This document shows, one piece after another, positions 1-10,385 of a stretch of 64,000 nt of DNA (its first letter is position 1; each line of letters begins with the position of its first letter). The notes under the pieces were generated by a model that saw only the letters and a list, made by a program, of their open reading frames with translations, was not told where the DNA came from and did not search any database. Source of the DNA: Fagopyrum homotropicum (Eukaryota > Streptophyta > Magnoliopsida > Caryophyllales > Polygonaceae). The stretch covers positions 142,732,926 to 142,796,925 of the forward strand of contig BSWB01000004.1 in assembly GCA_033239125.1 (NCBI GenBank), in the 5' to 3' direction. The position numbers and the translations under genes are program-made.

Positions 1-83
1 AAAGAAAGAAAGAAAAGAAGAAAAGAAAAAGAAACTCACAAAGTGGTGGCGGGAATGTCTAAAACGAACGGTCATGTATCAAA

Positions 84-416
84 TCACTGTGGTGCCGGCG
101 GAGGCGGGAATGGAGAGAAGCTCGGATCATAGAACCACCCAAACTGCTGGCGGTAGACGTCCCTCATCATGTGGTCAAGGTCGTCTAGGCGTCCGTCTCT
201 AGCATCGGCCCGGATCTCCAGCGCTCCTACTCTCTCTGAAAGTCCGGTAGCCCAATCCGGCATCTGCTCGTACCATCCCGGGGCCTGACTGTACCATGCT
301 GGGGCGTCGGATGGTGCTAGTGCTGGTGGAGGTGTTGCTGGATGCTCGGTGGACCAAGGAGGGGGAACGCCATACCATGCGGGAGGTGTGGTCATCCACG
401 TAGGTCTCTCACTCAC
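84..416 (-). pseudogene. C-terminal continuation of the Athila third ORF, shifted frame
   Basis: This 110-codon frame begins with GTG and overlaps the end of the preceding frame (413-1666) by 4 bases. It is rich in Pro, Trp and Tyr near its start, ends in a poly-Pro tail, and has a short helical, possibly coiled-coil, stretch in the middle (about residues 58-90). With no ATG and an immediate overlap, the simplest reading is that it is the C-terminal part of the same protein, separated by a frameshift. It could instead be a chance open frame. No domain was recognised. Confidence 0.4.
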
Positions 417-1666
417 GCTAGCGCGGCGAGATGACGAGCCTGAGGCTCTAGCTGGACGTGGAGAGCGTCTAGGTACATCTGGGGCCGCCTCCGGCTGATC
501 CGGAAAAACGTGCCAAACTCCTGCTCGGCTCCTCCTCCACTCTCAAACTGATCTCCCATATCCTCCTCCTCAACAACCGGTGGTGGGACATAAGGGGGAG
601 CTGTTATCCTGTTTGCATGCATCGCAGCGAACGTCTCCTTCCAATTATGGCGTCCAGCCATAATGGAGTACTCCAGCAGCCACTCTATACCCCTACCCGT
701 CCTACTCTCCCAAGGCATGCCCGCATAAGGCGGACCTCTATATGTGGGGAAAATGAGACCCCTAACCATGAAAGCATGTAGCCCTAAAGGAACGGCCGGT
801 ATGCGGGTGCAAGCAGAAAAGTCGACACCAAAACTCCTAGCAATGTGGGTAACTATCCCACCATATCCTATGTTGCCCTTCTTCTTGTTCTTGAGCTTGC
901 TCATCGTAGCAGCCAAGAGAGTGGCACAATCAGCCCGGCGTCCATAAAGCATGGAGTAAAGCAAGAACAGCTCATCCGTCTTGATCTTTTGGGGCGTCTC
1001 CGTCCTAGGAAAGAGACACTCCGAAAGAACACGGTGAGCTATCTTCAAGGCTAGATGGTACATCAATCTAGCCTTGGTGTCAGCGGGTTGCCAACGGTCC
1101 TCGCTAGCGTAAATCATAGCCACCTCTTCCCAAAAGTCCTTGGCGTAAACGCCACTCGGAAATCTACCATTAAAGGTCTCATGAAACCCAAAAATGGTCC
1201 CAAACTCACGGATGCTCAAATGGTAGTCTCTCTCCATGAGACGGAAAGAGACGGTCCTGTCTACGTGGCTGTGCTCAAAGGATGTCACAACCTCTCGTGT
1301 AATCTCCTCATATGCGTCTTCTCGGATAGCCGAGAAGACAACTAGTCCGGCTCTATCCAAGAGCCAAGTAAGGTCATCAACTATGTTGAGAGGAGCTAGA
1401 TCCTCCAACAACAAGTACCTAGGGCCAATCACTGCCCTCTCCTTGATCCTCTCGAGTGCATCGAGATGATCGTCGTGTATGGTCGGGACTCTAGGGTGAG
1501 GAGGTGAGGATGGAGGTGAAGGTGAAGATGGAGGTGAAGGTGAAGAGGGGGGTGGTGCCCTAGAGGCTGAGGAGGAGGAGGGATTACCCTTCCTCTTCTT
1601 ATTCTGCTCATTCTTCTTCTCTTTTATCCTCCCCGAAACTCTTCTCACAAAATCCATTCTGCTCAA
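413..1666 (-). CDS. Athila retrotransposon third ORF (env position), function unknown
   Basis: The 417-residue product starts with a basic, Lys/Arg/Asn-rich stretch and a Ser/Pro-rich low-complexity segment (about residues 30-60), followed by a globular region. That region (about 80-340) resembles the plant-retrotransposon protein found behind pol in Athila elements (ATHILA ORF-1 / putative plant transposon protein families), including a segment like REFGTIFGF and a long alpha-helical part. Location downstream of integrase on the same strand fits the env-like position, but no signal peptide or clear transmembrane segment is seen, so calling it an envelope protein is not justified. The frame is open to its stop and appears to continue in a shifted frame at 416-84. 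Confidence 0.7.
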   Translation of the reverse strand: MSRMDFVRRVSGRIKEKKNEQNKKRKGNPSSSSASRAPPPSSPSPPSSPSPPSSPPHPRVPTIHDDHLDALERIKERAVIGPRYLLLEDLAPLNIVDDLTWLLDRAGLVVFSAIREDAYEEITREVVTSFEHSHVDRTVSFRLMERDYHLSIREFGTIFGFHETFNGRFPSGVYAKDFWEEVAMIYASEDRWQPADTKARLMYHLALKIAHRVLSECLFPRTETPQKIKTDELFLLYSMLYGRRADCATLLAATMSKLKNKKKGNIGYGGIVTHIARSFGVDFSACTRIPAVPLGLHAFMVRGLIFPTYRGPPYAGMPWESRTGRGIEWLLEYSIMAGRHNWKETFAAMHANRITAPPYVPPPVVEEEDMGDQFESGGGAEQEFGTFFRISRRRPQMYLDALHVQLEPQARHLAALA

Positions 1667-2488
1667 AATTACGGTCTGTTCTTCAAAAAACCACGGCCGT
1701 AATTTACCCAGAGACCGTGATTCGTCTCAGAAGTTCACGAATCTCAGCAATTCAGCAATCAATCTCCACAACAGGCAGTCCTAGTCTAATTTCCTCCAAT
1801 CTCAATCACTTCTTCCTAAAAATCTCTAACAAAAACAACCAAATCGGCAAGAATCAAGAAGGGAGAAGAAAACCTCTTTTTCGGATTGAAAAATCCGAAA
1901 TGCACGTTTGTTGGTGAATTTCCGCTCGATTCGTCGCTTGGATCTTGTTTGTGGTTGAATTTGTTTCAGTTTAGGAAGAAGAATCGTTGAAAACGATTGG
2001 GAAACGAAGATTTGAGAGAGGGTCGTGGATTTTCGGCAATTAGGTCGTGGAAAGAGGGGTTTTTGGGATGAATTTGTGAAGAATGTGGCTTATATAGTCG
2101 CAGGCAAAATTTTGAAAATCACGGTCTGTCGGGGTGTTCCACGGCCGTGGAAGTGTACGGAACCGTGGTTTTGGTGATTTTTCAAAGGCTTTTGGAAATT
2201 ACGGCTACTGTAGCTATGACGACCGTAATTTAGACCGTAGAACCCTCTGTAAAGCTCCAAAGTCCAAATTTCGTCACTTTTCTTCGACATTATCCTTCCC
2301 TTTTTCTTATCCATCGATCCTACATCCAAAAACACGAACATACCGGAAGAAATCGAGGCAAAAACAAAGCAAACAAACGTCTATACTAAGCTAATCTATG
2401 GATCGAAAACAAAAACAAAAATGCAATACCTTGGGTTGCCTCCCAAGAAGCGCTTTGTTTAAGGTCCGTAGCTAGACCAGTCTCGCAC
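1667..2488 (-). other. Non-coding spacer between pol and third ORF of the Athila element
   Basis: No credible coding frame. It holds several copies of a palindromic motif (perfect CCACGGCCGTGG at 2139-2150; partial copies near 1691 and 2220-2250) that recurs in the LTR and in the polyprotein region. Just behind pol (about 2433-2462) is a short inverted sequence containing TTGGGttgcctCCCAA on the plus strand, which from memory is common after pol in plant Athila elements. A subgenomic promoter or splice acceptor for the third ORF could lie here, but none can be assigned with confidence. Confidence 0.5.
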
Positions 2489-5400
2489 TTATTCGAGTGC
2501 GGTAGACGCAAACTCCTCAGCTTGGAGTTCCGGCGTATACTTCTTGAGTCGTTGGCCGTTCACCTTAAAAGTTCCGCTCGCTTCACCCCATACTTCAACT
2601 GCACCATGGGGGAAAATACGCTTAATTAGAAAAGGTACGGTCCAACGAGATTTAAGCTTACCTGGAAAGAGACGAAGCCTTGAATTGAAGAGGAGAACTT
2701 GATCTCCTTCTTTGAAGTCCTTTGGAATGATATGCTTATCATGCCAACGCTTTGCTCTCTCCTTATAGATCTTAGCGTTTTCATAAGCGTTCAAGCGGAG
2801 TTCATCCAGCTCATTGATGTCTAGGAGACGCTTCTCTCCCACTTCTTTCATGCTGAAGTTCAACCACTTGATAGCCCAAAACGCTTTGTGCTCCAACTCT
2901 ACCGGCAAGTGACAAGACTTCCCATACACAAGGTTGTATGGTGTGGTTCCTATGGGAGTCTTGTATGCAGTCCGGTATGCCCACAATGCATCGTCAAGCT
3001 TCAAGGACCAATCCTTCCTAGTCCTTGAAACCGTCTTCTCTAAGATTCCTTTGATCTCCCTATTTGAGATCTCAACTTGTCCACTTGTTTGTGGATGGTA
3101 AGGGGTAGCGATCTTGTGAGTAACCCCATACTTAGCTAGAAGAGCTTCAAAGCGACGGGCAATGAAGTGAGAACCTCCATCACTAATGATCGTCCTTGGT
3201 GTCCCAAATCGCGGGAAAATGGTCTTGTTGAAGAACTTAACCACCACCATGGCATCATTGGTGGGAGAGGCAATTGCTTCCACCCATCTAGAAACGTAAT
3301 CCACCGCCAATAGTATGTATTGGTTTCCACAAGAGGATGGGAATGGTCCCATGAAGTCGACTCCCCAAACGTCAAAAATCTCCACCTCTTGGATGTTGTT
3401 GAGGGGCATCTCATTCCTTCTAGAAATATTGCATGTTCTTTGACAAGCATCGCAGCAAGAAACAAAGGATTGCACATCTCTAAACAAAGTAGGCCAAAAG
3501 AATCTAGATTGCAATACCTTTGCGCTAGTCTTGTTCGAACTAGCGTGTCCTCCACAAGGTAGTGAATGACAATGACGGATGACACTTTGCATCTCATCTT
3601 CCGGCACACATCGCCGAATGATGCCATCCGGACCTCTCTTGAAGAGGAGAGGCTCATTCCAATAGTACTCCCGGACGTCCTTAAAGAACTTCTTCCTTTG
3701 TGCGTAGGATAATCTGGGTGGTATCTCCTGGCAAACCAAATAGTTAACAAAATCAGCAAACCATGGTTCGTTACCTTTGGAGATCGCGTTGATGCACTCC
3801 TCTATGATATGTAGGTGTTCGTCCGGAAAGGAGTCATCAATGGGTAGATGGTCGTCCTCTAGATGTGTTAGACGACTCAAGTGATCCGCAACAGAATTTT
3901 CTGAACCTTTCTTGTCGCGGATCTCAAGATCGAATTCTTGTAGGAGAAGAATCCATCTAATCAGCCTTGGCTTCGCATCTTTCTTCACAAGGAGGTACCG
4001 GATCGCAGCATGATCCATGTAGACAATCACCTTTGCACCTACAAGATAAGAGCGAAACTTGTCAATAGCATAGACAATGGCTAAAAACTCTTTCTCGGTA
4101 GTGGCGTAGTTGAGCTGCGCTTCGTCTAGCGTCTTGCTAGCATAGTATATGGCATGGGTTCGCCCTTCCTTTCGTTGTCCAAGAACAGCTCCAATAGCTA
4201 CGTCACTAGCATCACACATAATCTCAAAGGGTAGAGTCCAATCCGGAGGTTGGATAATAGGTGCTGAGGTTAGAGCTTGCCGAATGGTGTTAAACGCATC
4301 CAAACATTCCTGCGAAAACTCAAAAACCGCATCCTTCATCAATAGATTAGTGAGAGGTTTTGATATCTTAGAAAAGTCTTTAATGAAACGTCTATAAAAT
4401 CCAGCATGTCCTAGGAAACTTCTTATCCCTTTCACCGAAATTGGGGGAGGAAGCTTCTCTATGGTCTCTATCTTAGCCTTGTCTACCTCTATCCCTCTAC
4501 TAGAGACTAAGTGGCCTAATACGATTCCTTCCTTAACCATGAATTGACACTTCTCCCAATTGAGAACTAGGTTAGTGTCTTCACACCTTTGCAAAACAAG
4601 AGAAAGGTTAGAAAGGCAATCGTTAAAAGAGGAACCGTATACGGAGAAGTGTTCCATGAAGACTTCCATGATTTCCTCTATGTATTCGGAGAAGATGGCC
4701 ATCATGCACCGTTGGAAGGTGGCTGGGGCGTTGCAAAGCCCGAACGGCATTCTCCTATAAGCAAACGTACCCCAAGGGCACGTGAATGTGGTCTTCTCCT
4801 GATCGTCCGGATGTATCGGAATCTGAAAGAAGCCACTATAGCCGTCAAGGTAGCAAAAATGTGAATGTTGCGCTAACCTTTCAAGCATTTGATCAATGAA
4901 TGGCAATGGAAAATGATCCTTCCGCGTTGCGTTGTTGAGCTTGCGGTAGTCTATGCACATCCGCCATCCAGTTACGGTTTAGGTAGGAATGAGTTCGTTG
5001 TTCTTGTTGGTGATGACCGTCATTCCTCCCTTCTTCGGAACTACTTGAACTGGACTCACCCACTTGCTATCGGAGATAGGGTAGATGATACCTGCATCAA
5101 GAAGCTTAAGAATTTCCTTCTTGACAACCTCCTTCATGGTCGGATCCAACCGCCTTTGAGGTTGTCTTGAAGTTCTAAAATCTTCCTCCATTAGTATCTT
5201 ATGCATGCATAGGGAAGGTTTAATTCCTACTAAGTCCTCGATAGTGTAGCCTATAGCTTTCCTATGTTTCCTAAGGACAATCATGAGCTGTTCATGTTCA
5301 TCTATGCTTAGTTCGGAACTAACGATAACCGGAAAGGTAGAATTAGATCCTAGAAAAGTGTACCTTAGATGAGTAGGAAGCGGCTTGAGTTCTATTGCTT

Positions 5401-8380
5401 TCGGAGCTTCCAACGATCCTTGAGAAGCATCCGACATCTCCTTAGAAGTCTCTAAGGGTGTTGAGTGTGTTGGAGAAGGATCAGAAGAAGTTGAAGAATT
5501 GCCTCGATCACTCTCTTCCACGGCCAAAATTACGGGTGGATCTTGTCCTCCACGGCCGTGGTTTGGGGCGTGGAAGGGAACTACGGTTGTCACATCTTCT
5601 CCACGACCGTATAATCCCCTGGAATGAGGCACAATTTTGATTGTGGAATCCACGGTCGTGGAATACAGGGTATGACCGTGGATTTTGACATTCTCAGCTT
5701 CATCATGGAGTTTCTCAAACTCCTCTTCATGCATCTCTTCTTGTGCTTCTAAGGCTTCAATTGCCTCATTGCACTCTTCATCTTCCCCTACATTGGTTAG
5801 ACTCATAGTGATAACTTTTTGTAAAGGATCGTTAAAGAGAATCGCACTTACCTCCTCTCTAGACAAACCTTCTTCATCTTGGATATCGTAAATATCCTCA
5901 TCAAAGATTGGCTCCTTCACTAGAGTGGAAAGAACGAACTCTACTTTCTCTTCTCCTATATCAAAAGCGAGTCTACCATTCTTGCAATCGACTATGCAGC
6001 CGGAAGTTGCAAGAAACGGTCTTCCGAGTATGATCGGGACCGGACTATCTGCAGGAATATCAAGCACGACAAAATCAATGGGAACAAAGAATTTACCTAG
6101 CTTGACCGGGACGTCTTCTACAATACCGACGGGGTGAGTGATGGATCGATCCGCCATGTACAACGTCATCTTCACCGGTTTAGGGTCACCTAAACCGATC
6201 TTCCTACACAATGCAAGTGGTATGATGCTCACACTTGCTCCTAAGTCACATAACGCATCGTATGTGACATCTCCCACTCCTATGGGAATGCAAAATGACC
6301 CCGGATCCTTCAGCTTTGGGGGCATTTTCTCCTTCATGGTCTTGATGAGATCCGAAGAATCCGAACTCATCTTGACCTCACCGAAGTCCTCTAGCTTCCT
6401 CTTGTTGGAGAGGAGCTCCTTCAAGAACTTGCCATAAGCCGGCATACCTACAATAGCATCAATAAATGGTATGTTAATATGCAGCTTACTCATGAGTTCT
6501 ATGAACTTACCGAATTGTTTGTCTAGGCGCGCTCGCGCTCTAGATTGAGGGAATGGAAGGGGAGGTTTGTAAGCTGGAGGAGGAACATAGACGTCTTCCT
6601 TCTCCTTCCCCTTCTCCTTGTCCTTCTCTATGGGGACTTCAACGAACGTAGGTTGCGGGTCGGTGGTAGTCACTCCGCTCCTAGTTGTAATCGCCATCAC
6701 CCTTCCCTTAGGGTTGTCCTCCGTCTTTCCTGGAAGTTTCCCATGATTCCTAGGAACTTCCTCCGCGTGGTTGAACATTTGGTTTTCCAAAACTTTTTGA
6801 GCTTTGTCAACCTTAGAAACTTGATCATCAACCTTGATGAGGCGGTTCTCCAACCCTTGAAGCTTTCCCAGAATTGTTTCCAATATGGGGTCGGGCTTCT
6901 CCTTCCCCGAAGTGTTTCCTCCATTAGATGTTTGCCCCTGGCTTTTCAAAGGAGTAGAGGAAGAGGAAGGTGGAGTTAGTGAATTAGAATTGGAAGGATA
7001 AGAGTTACCGGAATTTTGTTGATTGGGGCGCCAATTATTGTTGTTTGAACCCCTATTGTTGTTCCAATCGTTGTTCCGGTTGTTGTTGTTTCCATTCCAG
7101 TTGTTCCGGTTATTGTTGTTGCCGCCATTGTTGTTGCCCAAATAGCCAACATCCTTCCCTTGTTGCTTTGGGAAGTTGGTCTTGATAGCCTCCTTCAACT
7201 CTTTGATCTCATTGTTGAGGGAGAAAATCTGATTTTGAGCTTCATGTGTGAGTTTTGCTCCTTGCTCTACACGATTTCCCTCCACTTTCCGGTGGGAATA
7301 CTTCTCTATGACTCTTGCTTGCTTCTCAATGAAGTCCCAAGCGTCATCTTCTCTCATGTCCATGAACGTTCCACATGAGAGGGATTGGAGGTTGAATTGC
7401 GTTCCCGCATCCAGCCCTTTGTAGTAAATCTCCAGCAAGGCAAGTTTGGATATGCCATGATGAGGGCAATCCAAGAGTAAATCCTGAAACCTTTCCCAAG
7501 ATTGAAACAAACTTTCGTTAGGCCTCATGGAAAAAGCATTAATCTTACCTCTAAGTTCCGCCGTTTTGGATGGCGGAAAGAATTTGGTGAGGAACTCCGC
7601 GGAAAGGTCTTCCCACGTGTCTAGTTTCCCACTAGGAAGAGCTTGATACCAAGATAACGCTTTCCTCTTCAAAGAGAAGAAGAAAGGTTTGATCTTATAG
7701 CTGTTGGTAGTAGCGCTCTTTGGTCTCATTGTCTCCATCATACACTCAAAGTTCTGCAAGTGTTGGTGTGGAGATTCAGCACTTGTCCCGCCAAATTGGT
7801 TTTGGCGAACAAGAGTAATGACTTGAGGGTTGAAGCTAAACCCTTGCACATCTTCAGCATCGAAATTCACGCCCAAGCGGCGTGGTTGTTGTGTTGGATC
7901 CATCCGCTGGCCAAGAGTTCTTGGCTCATTATCTACACGTTCGACCCTCGCATTCCTAGACGGAATGCGATGAGTGGCAGCTCCTCGTGGATGAAAAGGA
8001 TTCACATTGATCGTGGGATCAATTTCTTCCAACGGTGACATGGAAGAATCACTATCATCAGCAGACGAATGACTTCTTCTTCTAGATCTTGATCCTTTCC
8101 TTGAGGATTTCTTGCTTCCCTTATTCTTAAGGTCGCTCATCTCTATCCTCATCTGGAAGATCATGTCTTGTAGATTGTTAACTTGAGATTGATGACGATT
8201 CATCTCATCTTGGCGGAGAGTTTCATTCCATTGGAGTTGAGCTTCCTTCTCCGCCAACTCCGCTTGAAGATCACGTTCGTGTCCTTCAGCCATCTTCTTT
8301 TCCTTGCGCTTTTGCCTTAAAGTTTTCTCTAGCTCTTGATCAAGAGGCAAGAGATCTTCGGTGTTCCTAGACCTGCGCAT
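2489..8380 (-). pseudogene. Athila gag-pol polyprotein, interrupted by one in-frame stop and an altered RT motif
   Basis: One reading frame of about 1,960 codons, broken once by TAA at 4981-4979 between two reverse-transcriptase blocks. In order: a charged N-terminal region; a Retrotrans_gag domain (about residues 210-360, WYQALPSGKLDTW); an Asn/Gly-rich tract (about 415-460) with no CCHC knuckle; an aspartic protease with DLGAS; reverse transcriptase, in which the expected F-x-D-D catalytic pair reads FMEH; RNase H (CDAS start); an integrase zinc-binding H-H-C-C region; and an integrase core with the D-D-E residues visible (GVDFMG, SDGGSH, GQVEISN). The start was taken at the ATG at 8380, behind the primer site. 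The protein would serve particle formation, cDNA synthesis and integration, but the stop and lost catalytic aspartates suggest this copy cannot supply RT. The segment at 5517-5690 holds palindromic repeats yet stays open. Confidence 0.9.
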
Positions 8381-8457
8381 GCACTCGAAAAGATATCAAA
8401 TAACGAGAGCAAGCTCCCAAGCTTGACAACCGGCTACCGAATTCGGCCGAAACCAAT

Positions 8458-8475
8458 TCCCCGGCAACGGCGCCA
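8458..8475 (-). other. Primer binding site, tRNA-Asp type
   Basis: The minus strand reads TGGCGCCGTTGCCGGGGA, complementary to the 3' end of plant tRNA-Asp and the usual Athila primer site. It lies 7 bases from the LTR end at 8483 and just upstream of the gag start at 8380, which fixes the element's orientation. Confidence 0.92.
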
Positions 8476-8482
8476 AAAAACT

Positions 8483-10294
8483 TGTTCGCCCCTAGAGGTG
8501 TGTGCAAATAAGTTTTAATTTTATAAAACTAGAATCAAGCAAGCGAACCTGCAGTGTACGGATCGACGTAGTTAAGCAAGAATTCCAGAGTATCGAACAC
8601 AGGGAATTGGGTGGGAACAAATTCAATTGCAGATTATCAAGCGAGTGAATATGAGAGTTTTGCAAATATTGGAAAAACAACAATCCTAAAGATCCAAGTA
8701 TCCAGCTGTGGCAATCGATTCAAGATATACTAATGATATAAAGACAGAGTTGAGATATGCAAAGGTATACTAATGTAAGGTAATCGTACGGTGAAGTTCC
8801 AAAAACCTTATATGACTCACCTACAAGACACTCTCTATACAGGTTGTTGAGGCTCAATATAGAAAGGTTCTAAAGGCAAGAATCAATGTCAAATACCCAA
8901 ACTTGTAACCCAAGGATCAAGACTAACTTAGCCGATTACGGTTATGACACTCACAATCGAGGTAGAGGTTGTTGAGGCTTCACTACCACCTAGAAGAGGC
9001 AAGCCTAAACTAAGTTAAAGCAAATCTTTAACTTTGGATTAAAGTAAAAGTAGGTTCGTAAACTTAAGGGAAATTACGGGCAGATCTTGAGACTCCACGG
9101 CCGTGGAACTCAAGAACAAACCGTAATTTAGGGTTTGTCGACGATTCTCTCTAACTCTCAGGGTCTAATCTGTTTACGATCGATCTATCATCATCTAAGC
9201 CACAACTATCAACCCTTCACCTTAGAATTGTTAAGGGTTTTTAGCCAATAACAGTCATGTTGATACCAAATTCAAGAATTAAAAGATAGAAAGATGAAAA
9301 CTTCCAAAAACTTTCAATAATCTTCAAACCAATCTCAAAGTCACAACCAAGAACAAATGTTATCAATAGATTCAGAATAAGCCAAACAAACGCAATTTTA
9401 AGAAAGAAGGAAGAACGGGGTGTCAATCCGTCTTCTAAATCAAACCTAAACAAGAAGAGAAATTTTCTCGCAACAATCTTCCAAAAGCTTCGATCTTCCG
9501 CTAATCCGGAGATCTCAACAGCAATCTCCACCAAAAGTGCGAGATTAGGCAAATCCCAAACACGAACTTCGATCTCCAATGAGATGTCAATACCTCCAAT
9601 CGAGGGCTAAATGGGCGTCCAAATTCTCTAAGCGGAGATGAAGCGTGGATTGCCAAAAATCCCTCTAAGCGAAGACCTCTACGAGGTGTAGGCGTCGATG
9701 AATGCCCTAAGCGAGGATGACGGAATCTTGCTTTGTCCGTCTTTTTATAGGGCAAGCTAAAATATCGGCCCGGCCCAATCTCCAAAAGATCGTGGCTTCA
9801 AAGTGTGGCGAAAAAGATCGCCAAGATCACGGTCGTGGAAGGTTCCACGACCGTAATTTAGAGCGTGGATTGTGTCACGGTTTGGACCATATGTTCCACG
9901 ACCGTAATAGTTATTGGAATGCATCACGCCTCTCTTTGCATACTTCCACGGCCGTGGAACTAAACATGGTTTGTAGTACGGCCGTATTTTAGAGCGTGGT
10001 TTAGGGTAAGAACGTGATTCTTCCCTAGCCTCGTGCATTCCTCAAGTTGAACTCCAATTTGCTCCTAAGAATGCCCTTAATCCATGGACATACTTGATCA
10101 ACTCTTCTTTGCTCGATTTCGTTCGGAAATGACTCTCAATCACCTATAATCAACATAAAGCTAGTGTAGACATCCATATCGACAATATAGGCAAACTAGC
10201 TCACAAATGCAACATTGCTAAATCAAAGACTATCAATATGAATCAAATACACTTAGAAAACGTGCCTAAAATATCACAATATTTCATGCTAACA
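8483..10294 (-). repeat. 5' LTR of the Athila element, 1,812 bp
   Basis: On the minus strand it begins TGTTAGCATG and ends GGGGCGAACA, so the termini carry the TG...CA pair within a short TGTT/AACA inverted repeat, and the primer site follows at once. A TATA box (CTATAAAAAG, 9750-9741) marks the likely transcription start. At least five copies of a palindromic CCACGG(C/T)CGTGG-type motif occur (9095, 9828, 9845, 9896, 9946). Its partner LTR is outside the window. Confidence 0.85.
9741..9750 (-). promoter_or_regulatory. TATA box in the Athila LTR
   Basis: CTATAAAAAG on the minus strand, about 545 bp into the LTR, with a downstream leader running to the primer site. This is the expected place for the U3/R border of an Athila LTR. 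Confidence 0.6.
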
Positions 10295-10385
10295 TAGACC
10301 CCTTACGGATTCTATTTATTTATCTGTCCGACCTTTAAAAAATTTTGAGTGCCATTGTTGTCAACCTAGTGCTTTGATACCATAT
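10295..10385 (-). mobile_element. Remnant internal leader of a second retroelement with initiator-Met primer site
   Basis: The minus strand at 10382-10371 reads TGGTATCAAAGC, an 11/12 match to the plant initiator-Met primer site. It lies 3 bases inside the LTR end at 10386. The leader stops at 10295, where the Athila LTR begins, so the rest of this element was either split off to the left of the window or lost. Confidence 0.75.

Larger units (their letters stand above)
1..10294 (-). mobile_element. Athila-type Ty3/gypsy LTR retrotransposon, left part outside the window
   Basis: Read on the minus strand the order is LTR (10294 to 8483), tRNA-Asp primer binding site (8475 to 8458), gag-protease-RT-RNaseH-integrase frame (8380 to 2489), non-coding spacer, and a third ORF (1666 to about 84). 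The primer site, the third ORF behind integrase and the 1.8 kb LTR are typical of the Athila lineage. The second LTR is not in the window, so its target-site duplication cannot be tested. The 10295 end abuts the internal leader of another retroelement, so the Athila copy probably inserted into that element. It carries one internal stop and a damaged RT active site and is probably not autonomous. Confidence 0.9.

Noticed and set aside
1..36. Polypurine tract of the Athila element
   Set aside because: The purine run is on the plus strand while the element reads on the minus strand, where it is pyrimidine-rich.
84..399. A second independent gene at the left edge
   Set aside because: It lacks an ATG and directly continues the third ORF in another frame; a frameshift is simpler.
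413..1666. Calling the Athila third ORF an envelope gene
   Set aside because: Position fits, but no signal peptide, transmembrane segment or cleavage-site pattern is visible.
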